DNA of 64,000 nucleotides from Euryodendron excelsum (taxonomy: Eukaryota > Streptophyta > Magnoliopsida > Ericales > Pentaphylacaceae): the NCBI GenBank assembly GCA_033060915.1, contig CM065388.1, positions 24,827,001 to 24,891,000 on the forward strand. The letters run 5' to 3'. Under the pieces are notes generated by a model that saw nothing but the letters and a program-made list of their open reading frames with translations, had not been told where the DNA came from and searched no databases. Positions 1 to 11,813 of this stretch are shown here, piece by piece (within the stretch, counting starts at the first letter, position 1; every line of letters begins with the position of its first letter). Both the position numbers and the translations under genes were made by a program.

Positions 1-841
1 AGTTTCTTTCTTCCAATCATACGTTCTATTTTTTACCGGACTCTTGTCCAAACTACGACTGACCTGATTCCTCCAAAGAATACGTAGGCAACCGTCATGG
101 GTGCGGTCACAACCTTTTTCAAATTTTCCATTCCACAACTTTTTTTTTTCCGACTTCCAATTCCATGATCTATTTTAAACTTCCAAGTTTCTATTTCCTT
201 TCCAATCTTCAAAACTTTTCAATTTCAAATCTATCTTTTCAAATCTCTTTTTAAAAAATCAATTTCTTTTCAAATCTATTTCCAAATCTATTTTCCAAAT
301 CTCTTTTCTTGCACTTGCATATCATGTATCATTCTTTTTAAAATTCTTTTCTAAAGTGGATAGGATTGGACATTTGTTAGTTAAAAACTCTCATAGGTGA
401 ATCTAGGGTGAATAAACATGTAGGTATCGCAAGGGCGGGGTAGAGTAATGGCTTAGTGCGCCTTCCCTACACGTAACCAACCTCCGAACCTAGATCACTG
501 TTTTCGAAAGACCAAAAACGGAGTTATTTTTCTAAAAAGGGCTTAAATATTTTGCAAAGGTTGCTAAATAACCTGTTTTCCTAAAAACCCTCTCTTGAGG
601 AAGTATTTTCAAAAGCCCTAGGCGTAGTCTTCGGGTTGTGCTTAGTTTTAGGTGACCTAACTCACCTTAATCAAGTTAGGTGGCGACTCCAATTGTTTTC
701 TAAAAGCCCTTTATTCAAATATATTTTCAATTTAAACCCAGTCGCACTCATTCTTATAGGAGGATGAGTTCTAACAAGAGAGTACAATATTTTTCCCGCT
801 TGTGTGTGTATTCCTCGAGTGCAAAAAATTTGAGCGCAACA
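1..841 (+). mobile_element. LTR 'G', 3' portion (Tat/Ogre-type)
   Basis: The sequence matches the 3' part of the complete LTRs elsewhere in the window: the 'CGGACTCTTGTCC..ACTACGACTGACCTGATTCC' block, a TTTCAAAT-rich stretch, the 'GGGCGGGGTAG' block, and a terminal 'TATTCCTCGAGTGC' block ending GCGCAACA. The 5' part lies left of the window. No primer-binding site follows the end at 841, so this is a 3' LTR or a solo LTR, not a 5' LTR. It lies inside the leader of the minus-strand element to its right. The expected right-hand target duplication would be CCATT, but the left copy is outside the window. Confidence 0.85.
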
Positions 842-2609
842 CCATTGTTTCTATTTTGGTCATCCTATTCCCAAGTCCTCTTATTTCTTCCAGTAGCGGA
901 GCCTGACCTTGCTTTAAGGCCGAGCTAGGTGGCATATTAAATGACTCCATGGATGTTATGCGTTCTAAAACGAGTAACTGCTACTTTCTAGGATGGCGAC
1001 GTATACGGGGGAGTTCTTTGCAAGCGTGGGTTTTGCCCCTTCTTTTCTTTCTTTGAAATAAGGGTGGAAGAGAGAGTGAAAAACAAGGAAAAGAGAAAAG
1101 TTAGTGCCTTAATTTGAAAGTTTTTATGCAATGCATGTCCTAGGGGTGCCCCTACTATTCGAGGGGGATTAAGCATGATGTGTTGGCTCACTTTTGGAGG
1201 TAGGGGGTTGCCCCTGCATGTAGTACCATACTTGTGTGAGCATATTTATTCATTCATTCACACATTCATGCATTCATTCGATGAAAGTAGGAACAACAGT
1301 TTTGTTACATTCGATTCTTTTTTATTTTGTATATGGAACTAGAAGTACATTTGAAAGGGAAGGGAACATTTTCCTTGGGACTTTTGCCTATTTTATTTTT
1401 ACTCTTGAGTCTTCGAATTCACCTTCTTGAATGGAAGTTGGTAAGAGACCTTGATTTGAATTGCCCCTTCCTCTTTTTGGCATCTCTATCTCCATGAGCG
1501 AAGAGGGATTAGTGCCCCTCTTTATGAGATGACTTTGATGCATGCCATGAATCCTTAGGGTTTCTTGGTACCCTTAGGAGTTTTGGGTTGGCATGATTTG
1601 AGTGAGAAGATCTTTGGGCCTTTCTCTAAGGGTTGATTAGATGCATATAGATGCAATGACTTGAGTCACTTTGAGAGCTCTTGCCTTGGAATGAATCCCA
1701 ACGCATGAGTAGTTATGATGTGAAAGGATATATACGTAATAAAATGGCAAAAAATAAATAGCATAATAGCATGAATTGAACAGAATATATAAAAGAAAAT
1801 AAAGCGGTCGCCCTTTCCTCCTTGGTTTTGAAATTAATGCGTGTGTCCTAAATCCGGCAGAGGTTCGGCTACGCATGGGGCACTACATGAGCATGAGGTT
1901 GGGGGTTTACTAATACTTCAAAAGAAAGCTCAGTTCTTGAACCTTGAAACCTCCGACGTCCACACTCGAAAGAGTGAACTCCATCTTTGGTTGATGGTTC
2001 GAGCGGGGGAACTATCAAGAGATCGTAGGCTGAGAAACTGACACAGCATCCGCCCACAGTCAATATACTATTCCCCCTTCTATCTAGAAGGATAATAACT
2101 AGGTAATATATGCAAGATGCAAATGCAAGTGAGCACATTAAGTGTGTGTGGAGTTTTCCAAAATGGAAGAAAGGACCCAACAACATACATCATATCATGT
2201 TCATTCATCATATACATGGCAATAAATTATGATATAAAATACAATGTGGACAAAGGTCCACCTACAAAACAAAAATGCAAAGAGTTAGTAATTTTTCAAA
2301 AAACTCAATGCAAGATAAAATGGGCGGTTAATGCAATAGCATGAACATGGAAAACAATGCAAGAGCATGCAAGTGGATGTCGATGCAAGAGCATAAATGT
2401 GAGCAAATGAATGCAAGTGGTGAAAAAAAAAATTTTGTTTTTTTTTTGTTTTGGATATGAATGTTTGTTTTTACAAACTTAGGATTTCAAAAACTTTTTA
2501 AGAATTTAGAAAATTTTTGACAAATGGATAGAACTGAACATGGTAATTGGAGATTCTGGGTGAGTGAAGGGTGAAGAAACATGACAATGGCCTAACCCTC
2601 TAAGTTTTC
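842..2609 (-). mobile_element. Leader (5' untranslated region) of element H
   Basis: Non-coding leader of a minus-strand element, read from the PBS at 2627 down to the break at 842. It resembles the leader of element D (57167-58710) in several blocks, such as the 'GCGGTCGCCCTTTCCTCC' block near 1803 and the 'GCATGTCCTAGGGGTGCCCC' block near 1133. On the minus strand a 'GCACTAAC' branch-point-like motif near 1107 is followed by a pyrimidine-rich tract, as in D and in element 1, suggesting the same leader-intron acceptor region. No credible coding frame is visible. The gag of this element would lie further left and is cut off by the LTR at 1-841. Confidence 0.7.
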
Positions 2610-2627
2610 TCCAGTGGAGTCACCAGC
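2610..2627 (-). other. Primer-binding site of element H
   Basis: Two bases after the LTR end, the minus strand reads TGGTGACTCCACTGGAG. This is the family PBS (TGGCGACTCCACTGGGGA in element D) with small changes. Tat/Ogre elements are generally reported to prime from a tRNA-Arg; the tRNA assignment is from family knowledge and was not checked here. Confidence 0.8.
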
Positions 2628-3989
2628 TGTCGCACCCCGATTTATGGGTCCAAGTCCTTCCAGCTCGGAGACAAAAGCACGGAACTCTGTCATTAGAACT
2701 CATCCTCCTAGAAGGACGAGTGCGACTATGCTTGAACTTCAAAATTGATTTGAGTTAAGGGCTTTTTGGAAAAATAAGAGTCGCCACCTAACTTGATTAA
2801 GGTGAGTTAGGTCACCTAAAACTAAGTGTTAATCCGAAAATTAAACTTAGGGTTTTTAGAAAAAGTTTTGAAAAACTCCTCGAGAGAGGGTTTTTGAGAA
2901 AATAGGTTGTTTGGCAACCTTTGGAAAGATTTAAGCCCTTTTTGGAAATAACTCCATTTTGGTCCTTCGAAAACAGAAGTCTATGGTCCTAGGTTTACTT
3001 ACGTGTAGGGAAGATATCCTAAGATCATCACCCTACCCCGCCCTTTAGATACCTACATGTCTAATCACCCTTTGTTCACTCATTAGAATAATCGGTTACC
3101 ATTATCCACTTAATATCCATTTTTAGAGCTTTTAAAAACAGGGTTTAGTCATTACTTTTCAGATGAATGATGCATGATGCAAGTTTTGGAAGAAGTTTGA
3201 AAACATGGGAGTTTTGAAGGACTTTGAGATAGAAACCTAGAATTGATAGAAACTTTTGAAAAGTGGATTGGGGTTGAAATAGAAGTTATGACTGCACCAT
3301 TTTAGGTTGCCTACATATCTCATTTGGCGAGAATCAGGTCATTCGTAGTTCGAGCTCGAGCTCGATGGTAAATAAGCACATTAGGGCCTTTGGAATGTTT
3401 TGAAGACACATTGAGGTGTTTGGAAAGTTTGAAGACACTTTGAGGTCTTTTGAAAAAGAGAACTTGAGAATTTTGATTTGAAATCGGGTAGTGAAGTGTT
3501 TTGAAATGGAACTTTGAATCTTTTGAAAAGGGGTTTTGAAATATTTTTTTGAAATGCTTCTGGAACAACTCAAGGGAGTTTTGAAAATACTTTGAGATAA
3601 CTCAAGAGAGTTTTAAAAATATTTAGAAGTCTTGTTTTGAAAGCCTTGTAGGTATGATTTTGGAATGTTGTAGTAAATTGGTTTTTGAAAAAGTTTTTAA
3701 AAGTGGTTTTTGAAAGTACCTAGGACTTTGGAACCCTAATATGGACAACCTTGGAGGTTGTTCTTGATATATCACTTTCCCTTGGAATCCCTAACCATGA
3801 GAAGGGTAGGGACACCTTCGGGTTGTGAGTTCTTAAAAGCGTTTTTAAAGATAAAGTGTAGGAGCATTTGCAAAGGTCATGGAGTTAGTTTTTTGAAATC
3901 TCAAGGGAGTAGGAGGTTTTGGAAAATTGAGTTATGAGAGTAGTTTTAAATAGGAAGAATCTTTAAAAGGGGTCCATGAGCAAGGGACT

Positions 3990-4425
3990 TAAAGTATATT
4001 AACCTAGGTTGTGTTGGCCTAAGGTTAATTAACTTGGGTTAGGTTGACCTAGGGTTAACTAACTAAGGTTGGGTGAATATAGGGTTAAGGTGACCTAGGG
4101 TTAACTAACTAAGGTTGGGTTGACCTAGGGTTAAGGCAACCTAGGGTTAACTAACTAGAGTTAGGTTAACCTAGGGTTGGACAACTAGGGTCAAGTTAAC
4201 CTAGGGTGGATTGAACTAGGGTTAACTAACCAAGGGTGGGTTAACCTAGGGTTAAGGTGACCTAGGGTTAACTAACTAAGGTTGGGTTAACCTAGGGTTG
4301 GGTAACTAGGGTCAAGTTAACCTAGGGTTGGGTAACTAGGGTCAAGTTAACCTAGGGTTGGATAACTAGGATTAAGTTAACCTAAGGTTGGACAACTAGG
4401 GTCAAGTTAACCTATGGTTGAATTG
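3990..4425 (-). repeat. Degenerate GTTAACCTAGGG tandem repeat inside LTR H
   Basis: About 430 bp made of variants of 'GGTTAACCTAGGGTTGG' and 'TAACTAACTAAGG'. The unit is irregular. A shorter relative lies at the matching place in LTR K (about 29510-29700). It is part of the LTR and not telomeric DNA. Confidence 0.75.
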
Positions 4426-5829
4426 AAAGATGGTTTTGAAAGGTGATTTAATGCATTTTTGGAAAGAGTTTCGAAAAACAAATCATGTTATGCAAAGGAT
4501 TTTGGTAGACAACCTTTTTGAAGATCATTTCCATGAAAATTTGACTCTATCCAAGAGTATGGTTTATATGGTTGGTGTTTGAAAGAACCATTCCAAAAAA
4601 GGTTTTTTTAGGGCCATTATAACCTTTATCTTGACAAGAGAAGGGATTTCAAGAGTTAACATGATGACAATTTTTTAAAAACCATTTTTTATGCAAAGAT
4701 GGAGAGAATGAATCTTTGAAAAATATTTTTGAGAAAAAGATTTTGAAAACCATTTTTAAAGGGAACCATTCTAACAAGTTAGGGTTCCTATGGCCAATGT
4801 AAAGGGAGACCATTCTAGAGAGGGTTCCATAGGGCCATTCCAACGACTAATCTTGAGATAATAGAAACCTTAGAAATTAAGTAGTTTGAAAATCACTTTT
4901 TTCCAAGAACAAAAAGAGAAGGGAACCATTCTAACAATTTAGGGCTCTTGTGGCCAATATAGAAGGGAAACCACTCAGGAGTGGGTTCCATGAGGGCATT
5001 TCAACCACTAAACTTGAGAGAATGAAAACCTTGGAAATTAGAGAGTTGGAAAACAACTTTTATGCAAGTTGAGATGCAATGATGCAAAAGTATGAGTTAG
5101 GGGTTAGTGGAGGATTTTCTAAGGTATGATTTCGAAGGTCTCATCCTAAACTTCAAGGGACCAACTCCTAGAACCTTTTTTTAGAGGAACATTTAACTTG
5201 AAAATGGCATGTAAACAAGAATAATGTAATTTTTGTAGAACATGGTTATAAATATGAAAATGAAGCCAAGCACACAAGACATGATCAAGATAGCAAAATG
5301 CAAGGGGGTCATGAGTACATACAAGGCTTTAGGCTACACCACATAAACAAGGGGCTCCTAGACCATACCATCTTAAAGTAGGCTAGTGAGAGATCCCCCT
5401 ACACACTGGCTCCCATTAGCTTTCGTCTAGGCATGAAATAAGAGCCCTCTTGGCTCAAGCATGCAATAAAGGGGGGGTTGAAGATGAAGATTAAAATAGA
5501 GAATAGCCTAAGTAGGCTAGGAGGGAGAAGAGAAGAGTGGGGGAAGACAAAAATGTAAAGAAATACCACCTTTTGCCTTCAATGCACTTGTAATCTTCTA
5601 TGGATGCCTTGACTTGAATTTGGATGGCTTCAAGTAGGCTTGAGGGGCTGGAATGAGGGGTTTAATGGTGTGTAGGGCTATGTGAGTGAAGTGTATGGGC
5701 TAGAGGGAGGTGGAATCTAGCCTAAGTGTTGGAGAAGTGAAATGTATATAGAGATTTGAGGTTCTGGAGCAATTTCAGCAGAGCTTCGCATCAATTTTCG
5801 GTTCTGGAATATGCAAAGGGGGAGGCTAA

Positions 5830-5837
5830 TATTTATA
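5830..5837 (-). promoter_or_regulatory. TATA box of LTR H
   Basis: The minus strand reads TATAAATA in the same LTR context as the TATAAATAC of the other LTRs. The transcribed R/U5 region would run leftwards from about 5800. Confidence 0.6.
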
Positions 5838-7257
5838 GGCAATCTGGAACAGGCTTGATGTATGTGCTACTGTGCCTTGTCAAAGCTTTCCTTGGCGCAT
5901 GTAACATATGCGCCAGTACTATTCCATTACCAGAATGCCACGTAGCACCTAGTGTATTGGTTAAATCCTAGCGGTTGATCGAACTTTGGTCGATTTGATC
6001 AAAATATGGACACATGTAGCATACGCTCCATCACCGGGAATGTTTGTTTAAACTTTGTCTCGATAATTGAGCCAACCGGGAAGGTTTTGGGGGAATCGAT
6101 TGCACCCACAATGTTCTCCTAGGGTTTCTCGTGAACTTTCGTATTTTCAAGAAGTTGGAATGGTGTTCGAAAGTGTGAGATATCGTCTCAGGAAATGTGC
6201 ATAAAAGCTCATCTTTGCAGAGCATCTGTGATACGCTCTACGGTGGTTCGAAAGTAACTGTTTTTGTGTCGCGTGATCGTGGCCTTCGGGAAGCGACCTC
6301 TCCGACCGGACCGTACCGATGGAAAGTACTTTGGAAATACTTTCAAGAATTCCCTAATTTACTCAGTTCTCAAGTCATTTGATGGTATGGTTTAATCAGG
6401 GAATTAGAGAAAAAGTCAGCCTTGGCAAAGCGTCTGTGAGACGCTCTAGGGGTTACCGAAAGTAGTAGTTTTCAAGCCACGTAATGAAGAGCTTCAGGAA
6501 GTAATCTATCCAATCTAGCCGTATCAATGGAAAGGCCTATAAACGGGCTTTCGGGAATTCCTTAGTTTACGCATTTCTCAAGTCATTTGACGGTGTGTTA
6601 TAACTAGGGAATTGAGAGAAAAGGCAATTTTGGCAGAGTGTCTGCGAAACGCTCCAGGAAACTTTTGTTAAGTCAGGGTTGTTTAGCGTCGTAAGGTCCT
6701 CTTTAGGTTGAACAGAGATGTATGAAGAGACCCACCATTCAAAATTGTAGGACTGGTGTTGTTTTTTAGCGCGTTTGGGTTGTTAGGGGCAAAGCGGTCA
6801 TTTTGACTGGGTTTGGTTGAAAATGGTTAGGAATGGATCGGTGTGTTATGTTAAGCAGGCTGGGTCATACTAGGATGATCCTGGGAGAGTCTTTCAATGT
6901 TCAGTGGGATTTGTTGCTAGGGCGTTTAGGGGTAAAACGGTCATTTTGATCGAAGTTAGCCGGAATGGGACCAGAGTTGGACAGAATGGCGTGTTGAGTA
7001 CGCCTAACTGTTTAGTAACACTTTGGAAAGTCAGACTTATGATCTTGAGGAATTTTAAACTTTCTCAAGACGTGTCTGGAGGTCCAAGGGGTAGGTTTGG
7101 TTATTAGGCCTCTATTGGGGCTAGCGGGCCCGAAAAGCGGTTGACTGATTGGATAAGTATTTGAAAGTTGATTTGGGTTTGAATGTGCTTACGGAGTTTT
7201 TAAATGGAGTTCGGTCAGGCCGGATATTGCCAAGCAGGCAAAATTCAAGTGCTTACA

Positions 7258-7465
7258 TGTAAAATGAATGAAATAGGCACATGTATGGTATCTGCATATA
7301 GAGGTAATTCCCTATCTCCAAAATGAGTCTTAGCATCATACCTAAATCCCGAGAAATAGGGACACCTCTAAGTCATGCATTGCATAAATACTTTTCAAGG
7401 ATAAGTACTAACTTTTCTCTTATTCTTTACCTTTTTTGTTTTCCTTTCTTTCTCCCATTCCACAG
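7258..7465 (+). promoter_or_regulatory. Leader of element 1 with a well-formed 3' splice site
   Basis: The stretch holds a perfect plant/yeast-type branch point TACTAAC near 7408, then a long pyrimidine-rich tract, then CACAG ending at 7465. The same place in element D (minus strand, intron end 57256) has an ACTAAC motif, a pyrimidine tract and TTTACAG. Flanking leader blocks (CCCTATCTCCAAAA, GGGACACCTCTAAGTCATGCATTGCATAAA) also match D. This suggests an intron in the gag leader. The matching donor is proposed in the LTR (see the LTR splice donor entries). Confidence 0.65.
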
Positions 7466-7520
7466 GAATCAAAAACACATTCAATTCACCATTACTCCAA
7501 AAGGAAGTAAAAGCACACCA

Positions 7521-7925
7521 ATGCTTACTGCTCTAAAACCAATGGCCAACGGAGTAGACACCACTGTTGATTGGTCAATTGAAAAATTCATGGGGGAGGT
7601 GCCTATTGCAGATGGGTGGGGAGAAGAATTCCTACACCCCAAATATGCCGAGGCGACAGCCCTTCTGGCCGAGAATCTCTGGCCCACAACTAAGTATGAC
7701 TATAAAGATATAGGTTAAGGATTGGTTGAGCCCAAGCTACCAACAACACCATTCGATTTTACAGAGGACGACCTCACTTGCTTGTTTGCAGAATACAAAA
7801 AAATAGAGAAAAAAGAGATCAATGACTGCACCAACCTCAACCACCCCTTGGAAGATTTATCCATCCACCCTATACTCAATAAGTTTGACACCGAAGAGGT
7901 TGACACAATTCCCAAATCCTACTAA
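7521..7925 (+). pseudogene. gag: Collapsed gag remnant of element 1
   Basis: One frame from the ATG at 7521 to a stop at 7925, with one internal TAA at 7716-7718. The translated piece contains EEFLHPKYAEA and ends DTIPKSY. It matches the C-terminal part of the element D gag frame (VEFLHPKYAVA, VVPKAY). The capsid-type region and the zinc-knuckle-like motif of D are absent. The 5' edge after the splice acceptor resembles the D gag start (ATTACTCCAAAAGGAAGT against ATTGCTCCCAAGAAAGT), so an internal deletion seems to have joined the gag start to the gag C-terminus. Any product would lack the assembly domain. It is now interrupted, and no function should be assumed for this copy. Confidence 0.7.
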
Positions 7926-9063
7926 GGGTTGTGGACCAAGAGCCTGCAAGGAACGGATGTCTTCCAAAATTCATCCACTTTCTTTCTATCCTTTTATATT
8001 TCTTATCCTTAATTTGCATGTTTCATTTAATAAACTCATGCCACGTTAAAGCTTGTTGAATGAGATAATAGCAATTTTCTTCTATATTCTTGTGAATGGT
8101 GGAATGCTTCTAGGAAATTACTCTTCAACCAATAACCCTACTTGGTGGGTGTGATAGCACTAGCTGCCCATCCAAAGCATGAAATCCTTCAAAAGAGAGA
8201 GAAAGCAAATCCAATATGAGAATATGAAGTTTACCTAAAAAGGAACACTTGAATGGCATCTGAGCTAAGAGATGGGTAGCCGGGCTATGAAAAGGAAGGG
8301 GAGCCATTGTTCTATCCTCCCATAAAAAAGCAAATGATTCCCTATGCATAACACACTAGAGCTGAAGGTGTTTCTTGGTCAAAAACCCAAACTAGAGTTG
8401 CTTCTTGCATACTGGAGCAAATACCGGTAGTGCATGGCCCCATACATCAACAGTTGCCATCCAAAAGAAATCATTGGAACTTTAACCCGAGCTTTATAGA
8501 CTAAGCAATTTTATTTGAAATGAAGAGAGGCCCTCATTTCTTCTACCATACAGTCAAAAGATGACCATTGCAAAGCCCATTTGAGCCGTTTGAGTTCCTT
8601 TTCAAGAAACCAACCCAATGATCACTGCCCACTTTGGATTAAGGCAAAGAAATGAGTACATCTCTCAAAGTCGAGAAGGCAAAATGAAGCTAGAAAGCAA
8701 GCATGAGATTAGCTGTCAACAAAAAAGAAAAAAAAGATTAAAAAGAGAGAAAAACTCAAAAAAAAATATATACAAATAAAAATATAAATACAAGTACTAC
8801 ATAGGGATCCTAAAAAAGGACAAGAGGTTTACAAGAGAACAAGTCTTTTATCAAAAAGAAAAAAATAAAAAGAAAAAAACAAAGAATTCTTGCCAAAAGT
8901 GATTATAAGTTCTCACCAGCCAACTAGACATAAATAGGATTTTGATCCTTTTTCCATCCTTTCAAACACCCCATAACCTAGCCCACATTATGGTCCAAAG
9001 AAAAGTCCTTTGAGATCAAAGAAAATTGCTTAGTCTAAATATGCTCGATCAAAGTGACAGTAG
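7926..9063 (+). mobile_element. Element 1 spacer, first part (no pol)
   Basis: Non-coding in all frames beyond short chance ORFs. Blocks match element D in the same order, e.g. 'AAGAGAGGCCCTCATTTC..CATACAGTCAAAAG' (about 8524-8569) against minus strand about 54480-54515, and 'CCCCATAACCTAGCCCACATTATGG' (about 8971). I see no reverse transcriptase (YxDD), RNase H or integrase (HHCC, DDE) signature. Adenine-rich between about 8715 and 8890. Confidence 0.7.
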
Positions 9064-9235
9064 TGTAAGCACCCCATTTTTGACCGCTCAGCAATCTACA
9101 CTCCGTCCAGACTTGTTTTCAAGTCATTGAGGGCATATTCCTATCGAAACCAATTCTCTAGGTCCAAATCCAGTCTGTCCATTGCTTCGCGAGCTTGTCA
9201 GGCCCAAATAGAGGCAAAATGACCAAAATGCCCTT

Positions 9236-9716
9236 AGAGGTATTGTCCTTTCTTAGTCCAATTCCAATCCCACTCTCGAGACAGTTTATTCCTCGACACG
9301 GTTCCAACCCGGGCACGTCTTTTCAAAAACGGTAAGTCCCCTTTCCAACTCCACTCTCGAGACAGTTTATTCCTCGAGACGGTTCCAATCCTAGGCACGT
9401 CTCCTCGGAGACGATAAGTCCCCTTTCTAACCCCTCTCTCTCGACAATTTATTCCTCGAGACGGCTCCAACCCAGGCACGTCTTTTTGGAGACGGTAAGA
9501 CCCCTTTCCAATCCCTCTCTCGAGACAGTTTATTCCTCGAGACAGTTCCAACCTAGGCACGTCTTTTTGGAGACGGTAAAACCCCTTTCCAATCCCTCTC
9601 TCGAGACAATTTATTCCTCGAGACGATTCCAACTCAGGCACGTCTCTTTGGAGACGATAAGTCCCCTTTCCAATCCCTCTCTCAAGACAGTTTATTCCTC
9701 GTGAAGGTCCAAGTAG
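9236..9716 (+). repeat. 81-bp tandem repeat with XhoI-like inverted repeats (LTR B, U3)
   Basis: About six imperfect units of roughly 81 bp. Each has TCTCGAG-N11-CTCGAGA around 'ACAGTTTATTC' and a short hairpin such as GTCTCCTCGGAGAC, followed by 'GGTAAGTCCCCTTTCC'. The same array occurs in LTR D (49195-49800), LTR I (63180-63560) and in reduced form in A, C and E. Confidence 0.85.
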
Positions 9717-10143
9717 CAAAACTACTCACAAAACCGTTAAAGTAGCAAAAATACTAACAAATAGGTCGATATAGGAAATTGCCAATAAACCCCTATGTCA
9801 CGACAACCGTCGTCAGAGTGGCGGAAACACTCAAAACCCAGGTTGACAACAATGTCTGTTAGCCCACTTAGGTGAAAAATGACCAAACCGACCTTTGGAC
9901 CTTTTCCGAGACTTTCCAGTCAAGATGCCCATTTTGCCCATAGGCATCCAAATGCCCCAGGAACCATACCGGCTATGGGTATCAAACCGATAACCTTCTG
10001 AGAATACTTCTTATAGTATTCTCAATCCTTCCTTTACCTTTCCGGATCATTCCGAGTCAATTCCGGCCAACCCGGTACAAAATGACCGTTTTGCCCCTTG
10101 TGGGCCGATTTTCTTTTTCGACCATACCGGCTCTGGGTATCAA

Positions 10144-10148
10144 ATCAG
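10144..10148. repeat. Left target duplication of solo LTR A (ATCAG, from ACCGG)
   Basis: The right copy is ACCGG at 15340-15344. Other LTR copies read CAAACCGGTAACC here, so ATCAG is ACCGG with two transitions. The C and G of the CCGG are changed, as expected from deamination of methylated cytosine on each strand. Confidence 0.75.
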
Positions 10149-10384
10149 TGTAAGCACCCCATTTTTGACCGCTCAGCAGTCTACACTCCGTCCAGACTTG
10201 TTTTCAAGTCATTATGGACATATTCCAATCGAATCCAATCCTCTAGTCCAAATTCCTTCTTTCTGTCCCTTCGCGGGCCTGTCAGGCCCAAATAGAGGCA
10301 AAATGACCAAAATGCCCTTAGGGGCATTATCCTTTCTTATTCCAATTCCAATCCCCCTCTCAAGACAGTTTATTCCTCGAGACG

Positions 10385-10885
10385 GTCCAAGTAGTAAAAC
10401 TACTCACAAAACTGTTAGAGTGGCGGAAACACTCACAAAACCGTCAGAGTGGCGGAAACACTCACAACACCGTTAGAGTGGCGGAAACACTCAAAACCTA
10501 GGCACGTCTCTTCAGAGTCGGTAAGACCCCTTTCCAATCCCTCTCTCGAGACAGTTTATTCCTCGAGACGATCCGAGTAGCAAAACTACTCACACAACCG
10601 TTAGAGTAGTGGAAATACTCACAGAGCCGTCCGAGTAGCGGAAATACTCAACCGTTAGAGTAGCGGAAATACTCACAGAACCGTTAGAGTAGCGGAAATA
10701 CTCAACCGTTAGAGTAGCGGAAATACTCATAGACCCGTTAGAGTAGCGGAAATACTCATAGACCCGTTAGAGTAGCGGAAATACTCACAAAACCGTTAGG
10801 GTAACGGAAATACTCTCAAATCATCAACCCCGTCCGAGTAGCGAAAATACTCAACCCCGTCCGAGTAGCGGAAATACTCAACACC
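10385..10885 (+). repeat. Tandem ~29-bp hairpin repeat array (LTR A, U3)
   Basis: Repeated units of the type CCGTTAGAGTAGCGGAAATACTC. Each unit holds an inverted repeat: GAGTA-GCGGAAA-TACTC, GAGTG-GCGGAAA-CACTC or GAGTAG-CAAAA-CTACTC. Paired changes on the two arms keep the stem. A matching array is in LTR E (43150-43770). Confidence 0.88.
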
Positions 10886-10959
10886 TAGGTCAATACCCAT
10901 GTTTGTTAGCTCACTTCAGTGAAAAATGACCAAATTACCCTTTGGACCTTTTTAGTCAA

Positions 10960-11480
10960 GATGACCATTTTGCCCCTAGGCATCCGAACGCCCCGGGAAC
11001 CACACCGGCTCTAGGTATCAAACTGGTAATGTCCCAAGAATACTTTTTATAGTATTCTCAACCTTCCATTACCTTTCCGGACCATTCCGAGTCAGTTCCG
11101 GCCAACCCGGTACAAAATGACCGTTTTGCCCCTAGAGGGCCGGTCTCCTTCTTCAACCACACCGACTCTGGGAATCAAACCGGTAATAACTCGGGAACAC
11201 TTTCTATAGTGTTCTCAACCTTCCTTTACCTTTCCGGACCGTTCCGAGTCAGTTCCGGCAAACCCGGTACAAAATGACTGTTTTGCCCCTGGTGGGCTGG
11301 TCTCCATTTCCGACCACGCCGGCTCTGGGTATCAAACCGGCAACCTCTGGGAACATTCTAAATAATGTTTCCAGATCCCAAGTCTTCTTCCAGGACAGTT
11401 TGAGTCTGTCCCGGCAGTTTTCTAGTCTGATTGACCGTTTTGCCCCTAAAGGCTCGGTCAACCTTACCGATACATCCAAT
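10960..11480 (+). repeat. ~155-bp tandem repeats upstream of the LTR promoter (LTR A)
   Basis: Three or more imperfect units. Each contains 'AAAATGACCGTTTTGCCCCT', 'CCGGCTCTGGGTATCAAACCGG' and 'CCTTTACCTTTCCGGACC'. Short frames in these repeats (such as 11274-11615) recur in every LTR only because the DNA repeat recurs. Confidence 0.85.
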
Positions 11481-11813
11481 CCTCACTTTTCAAGTCAAAT
11501 ACCTCCAGTACACTATTTTACGTGTTCCTGCTCCTTTCCGGCCTTCCGGGTCACTCCCGGCTCCTTCAAATCATTCCTGGACTTTTCGGAGTCACTCCTA
11601 GTGAAGCTAGGCTAAAATTTACATGGTAGTCACTAGTACAGGCGCCCAAATCTAGTCAAAGATACGTTGCTTGCCGACCTTAATTGTTTCCTAAATGGCT
11701 GGCACCACTAGCAGTGGCGCTAAGCCAAAAAATGGCCTGGCGCCGCTCCTAGTGGCGCCAGTGTAAATTTTGCCCTGGCGCCACTGCAACAGGCGCCAGG
11801 CTTGTCCAACTTC

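Larger units (their letters stand above)
2630..7257 (-). mobile_element. 5' LTR of element H (divergent subfamily)
   Basis: On the minus strand it begins TGTAAGCACTTG at 7257 and ends GGGGTGCGACA at 2630, followed by the PBS, so this is the 5' LTR of a minus-strand element. At 4,628 bp it is shorter than most other LTRs here. It belongs to a different subfamily, sharing the 3' blocks but with its own U3. The closest relative in the window is LTR K (27505-29965). A TATA box on the minus strand lies at 5830-5837. The right flank (TGTAA, 7258-7262) should be repeated left of its 3' LTR, outside the window. Confidence 0.88.
9064..10148 (+). mobile_element. LTR 'B', 5' piece
   Basis: Begins with the canonical TGTAAGCACCCCATTTTTG box and runs to 10148, where LTR A interrupts it. 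It resumes at 15345 and ends GCGCGACA at 19245 (about 4,986 bp in total). Flanks AGTAG (9059-9063) and ATAAG (19246-19250) match at only three of five bases, so the target duplication is weak. Insertion into the element 1 spacer is better supported by the continuity of that spacer on both sides. No PBS or PPT is attached, so B is a solo LTR. Confidence 0.88.

Noticed and set aside
1236..1430. Small frames in leader regions (also 1841-2344 and 57402-57608)
   Set aside because: They are not conserved between the leaders of H, D and C, and no family is recognisable.
3990..4425. Telomere-like CCCTAGGTTAA arrays (also 24560-24780 and 29510-29700)
   Set aside because: The unit is irregular and is not the plant TTTAGGG repeat. 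The arrays sit at fixed places within LTRs.
11274..11615. Recurrent 70-110 aa frames (also 15435-15659, 44326-44574, 62315-62656) that look conserved
   Set aside because: They follow the ~155-bp DNA repeats of the LTR on both strands, with no start context or domain, and conservation does not favour one reading frame.
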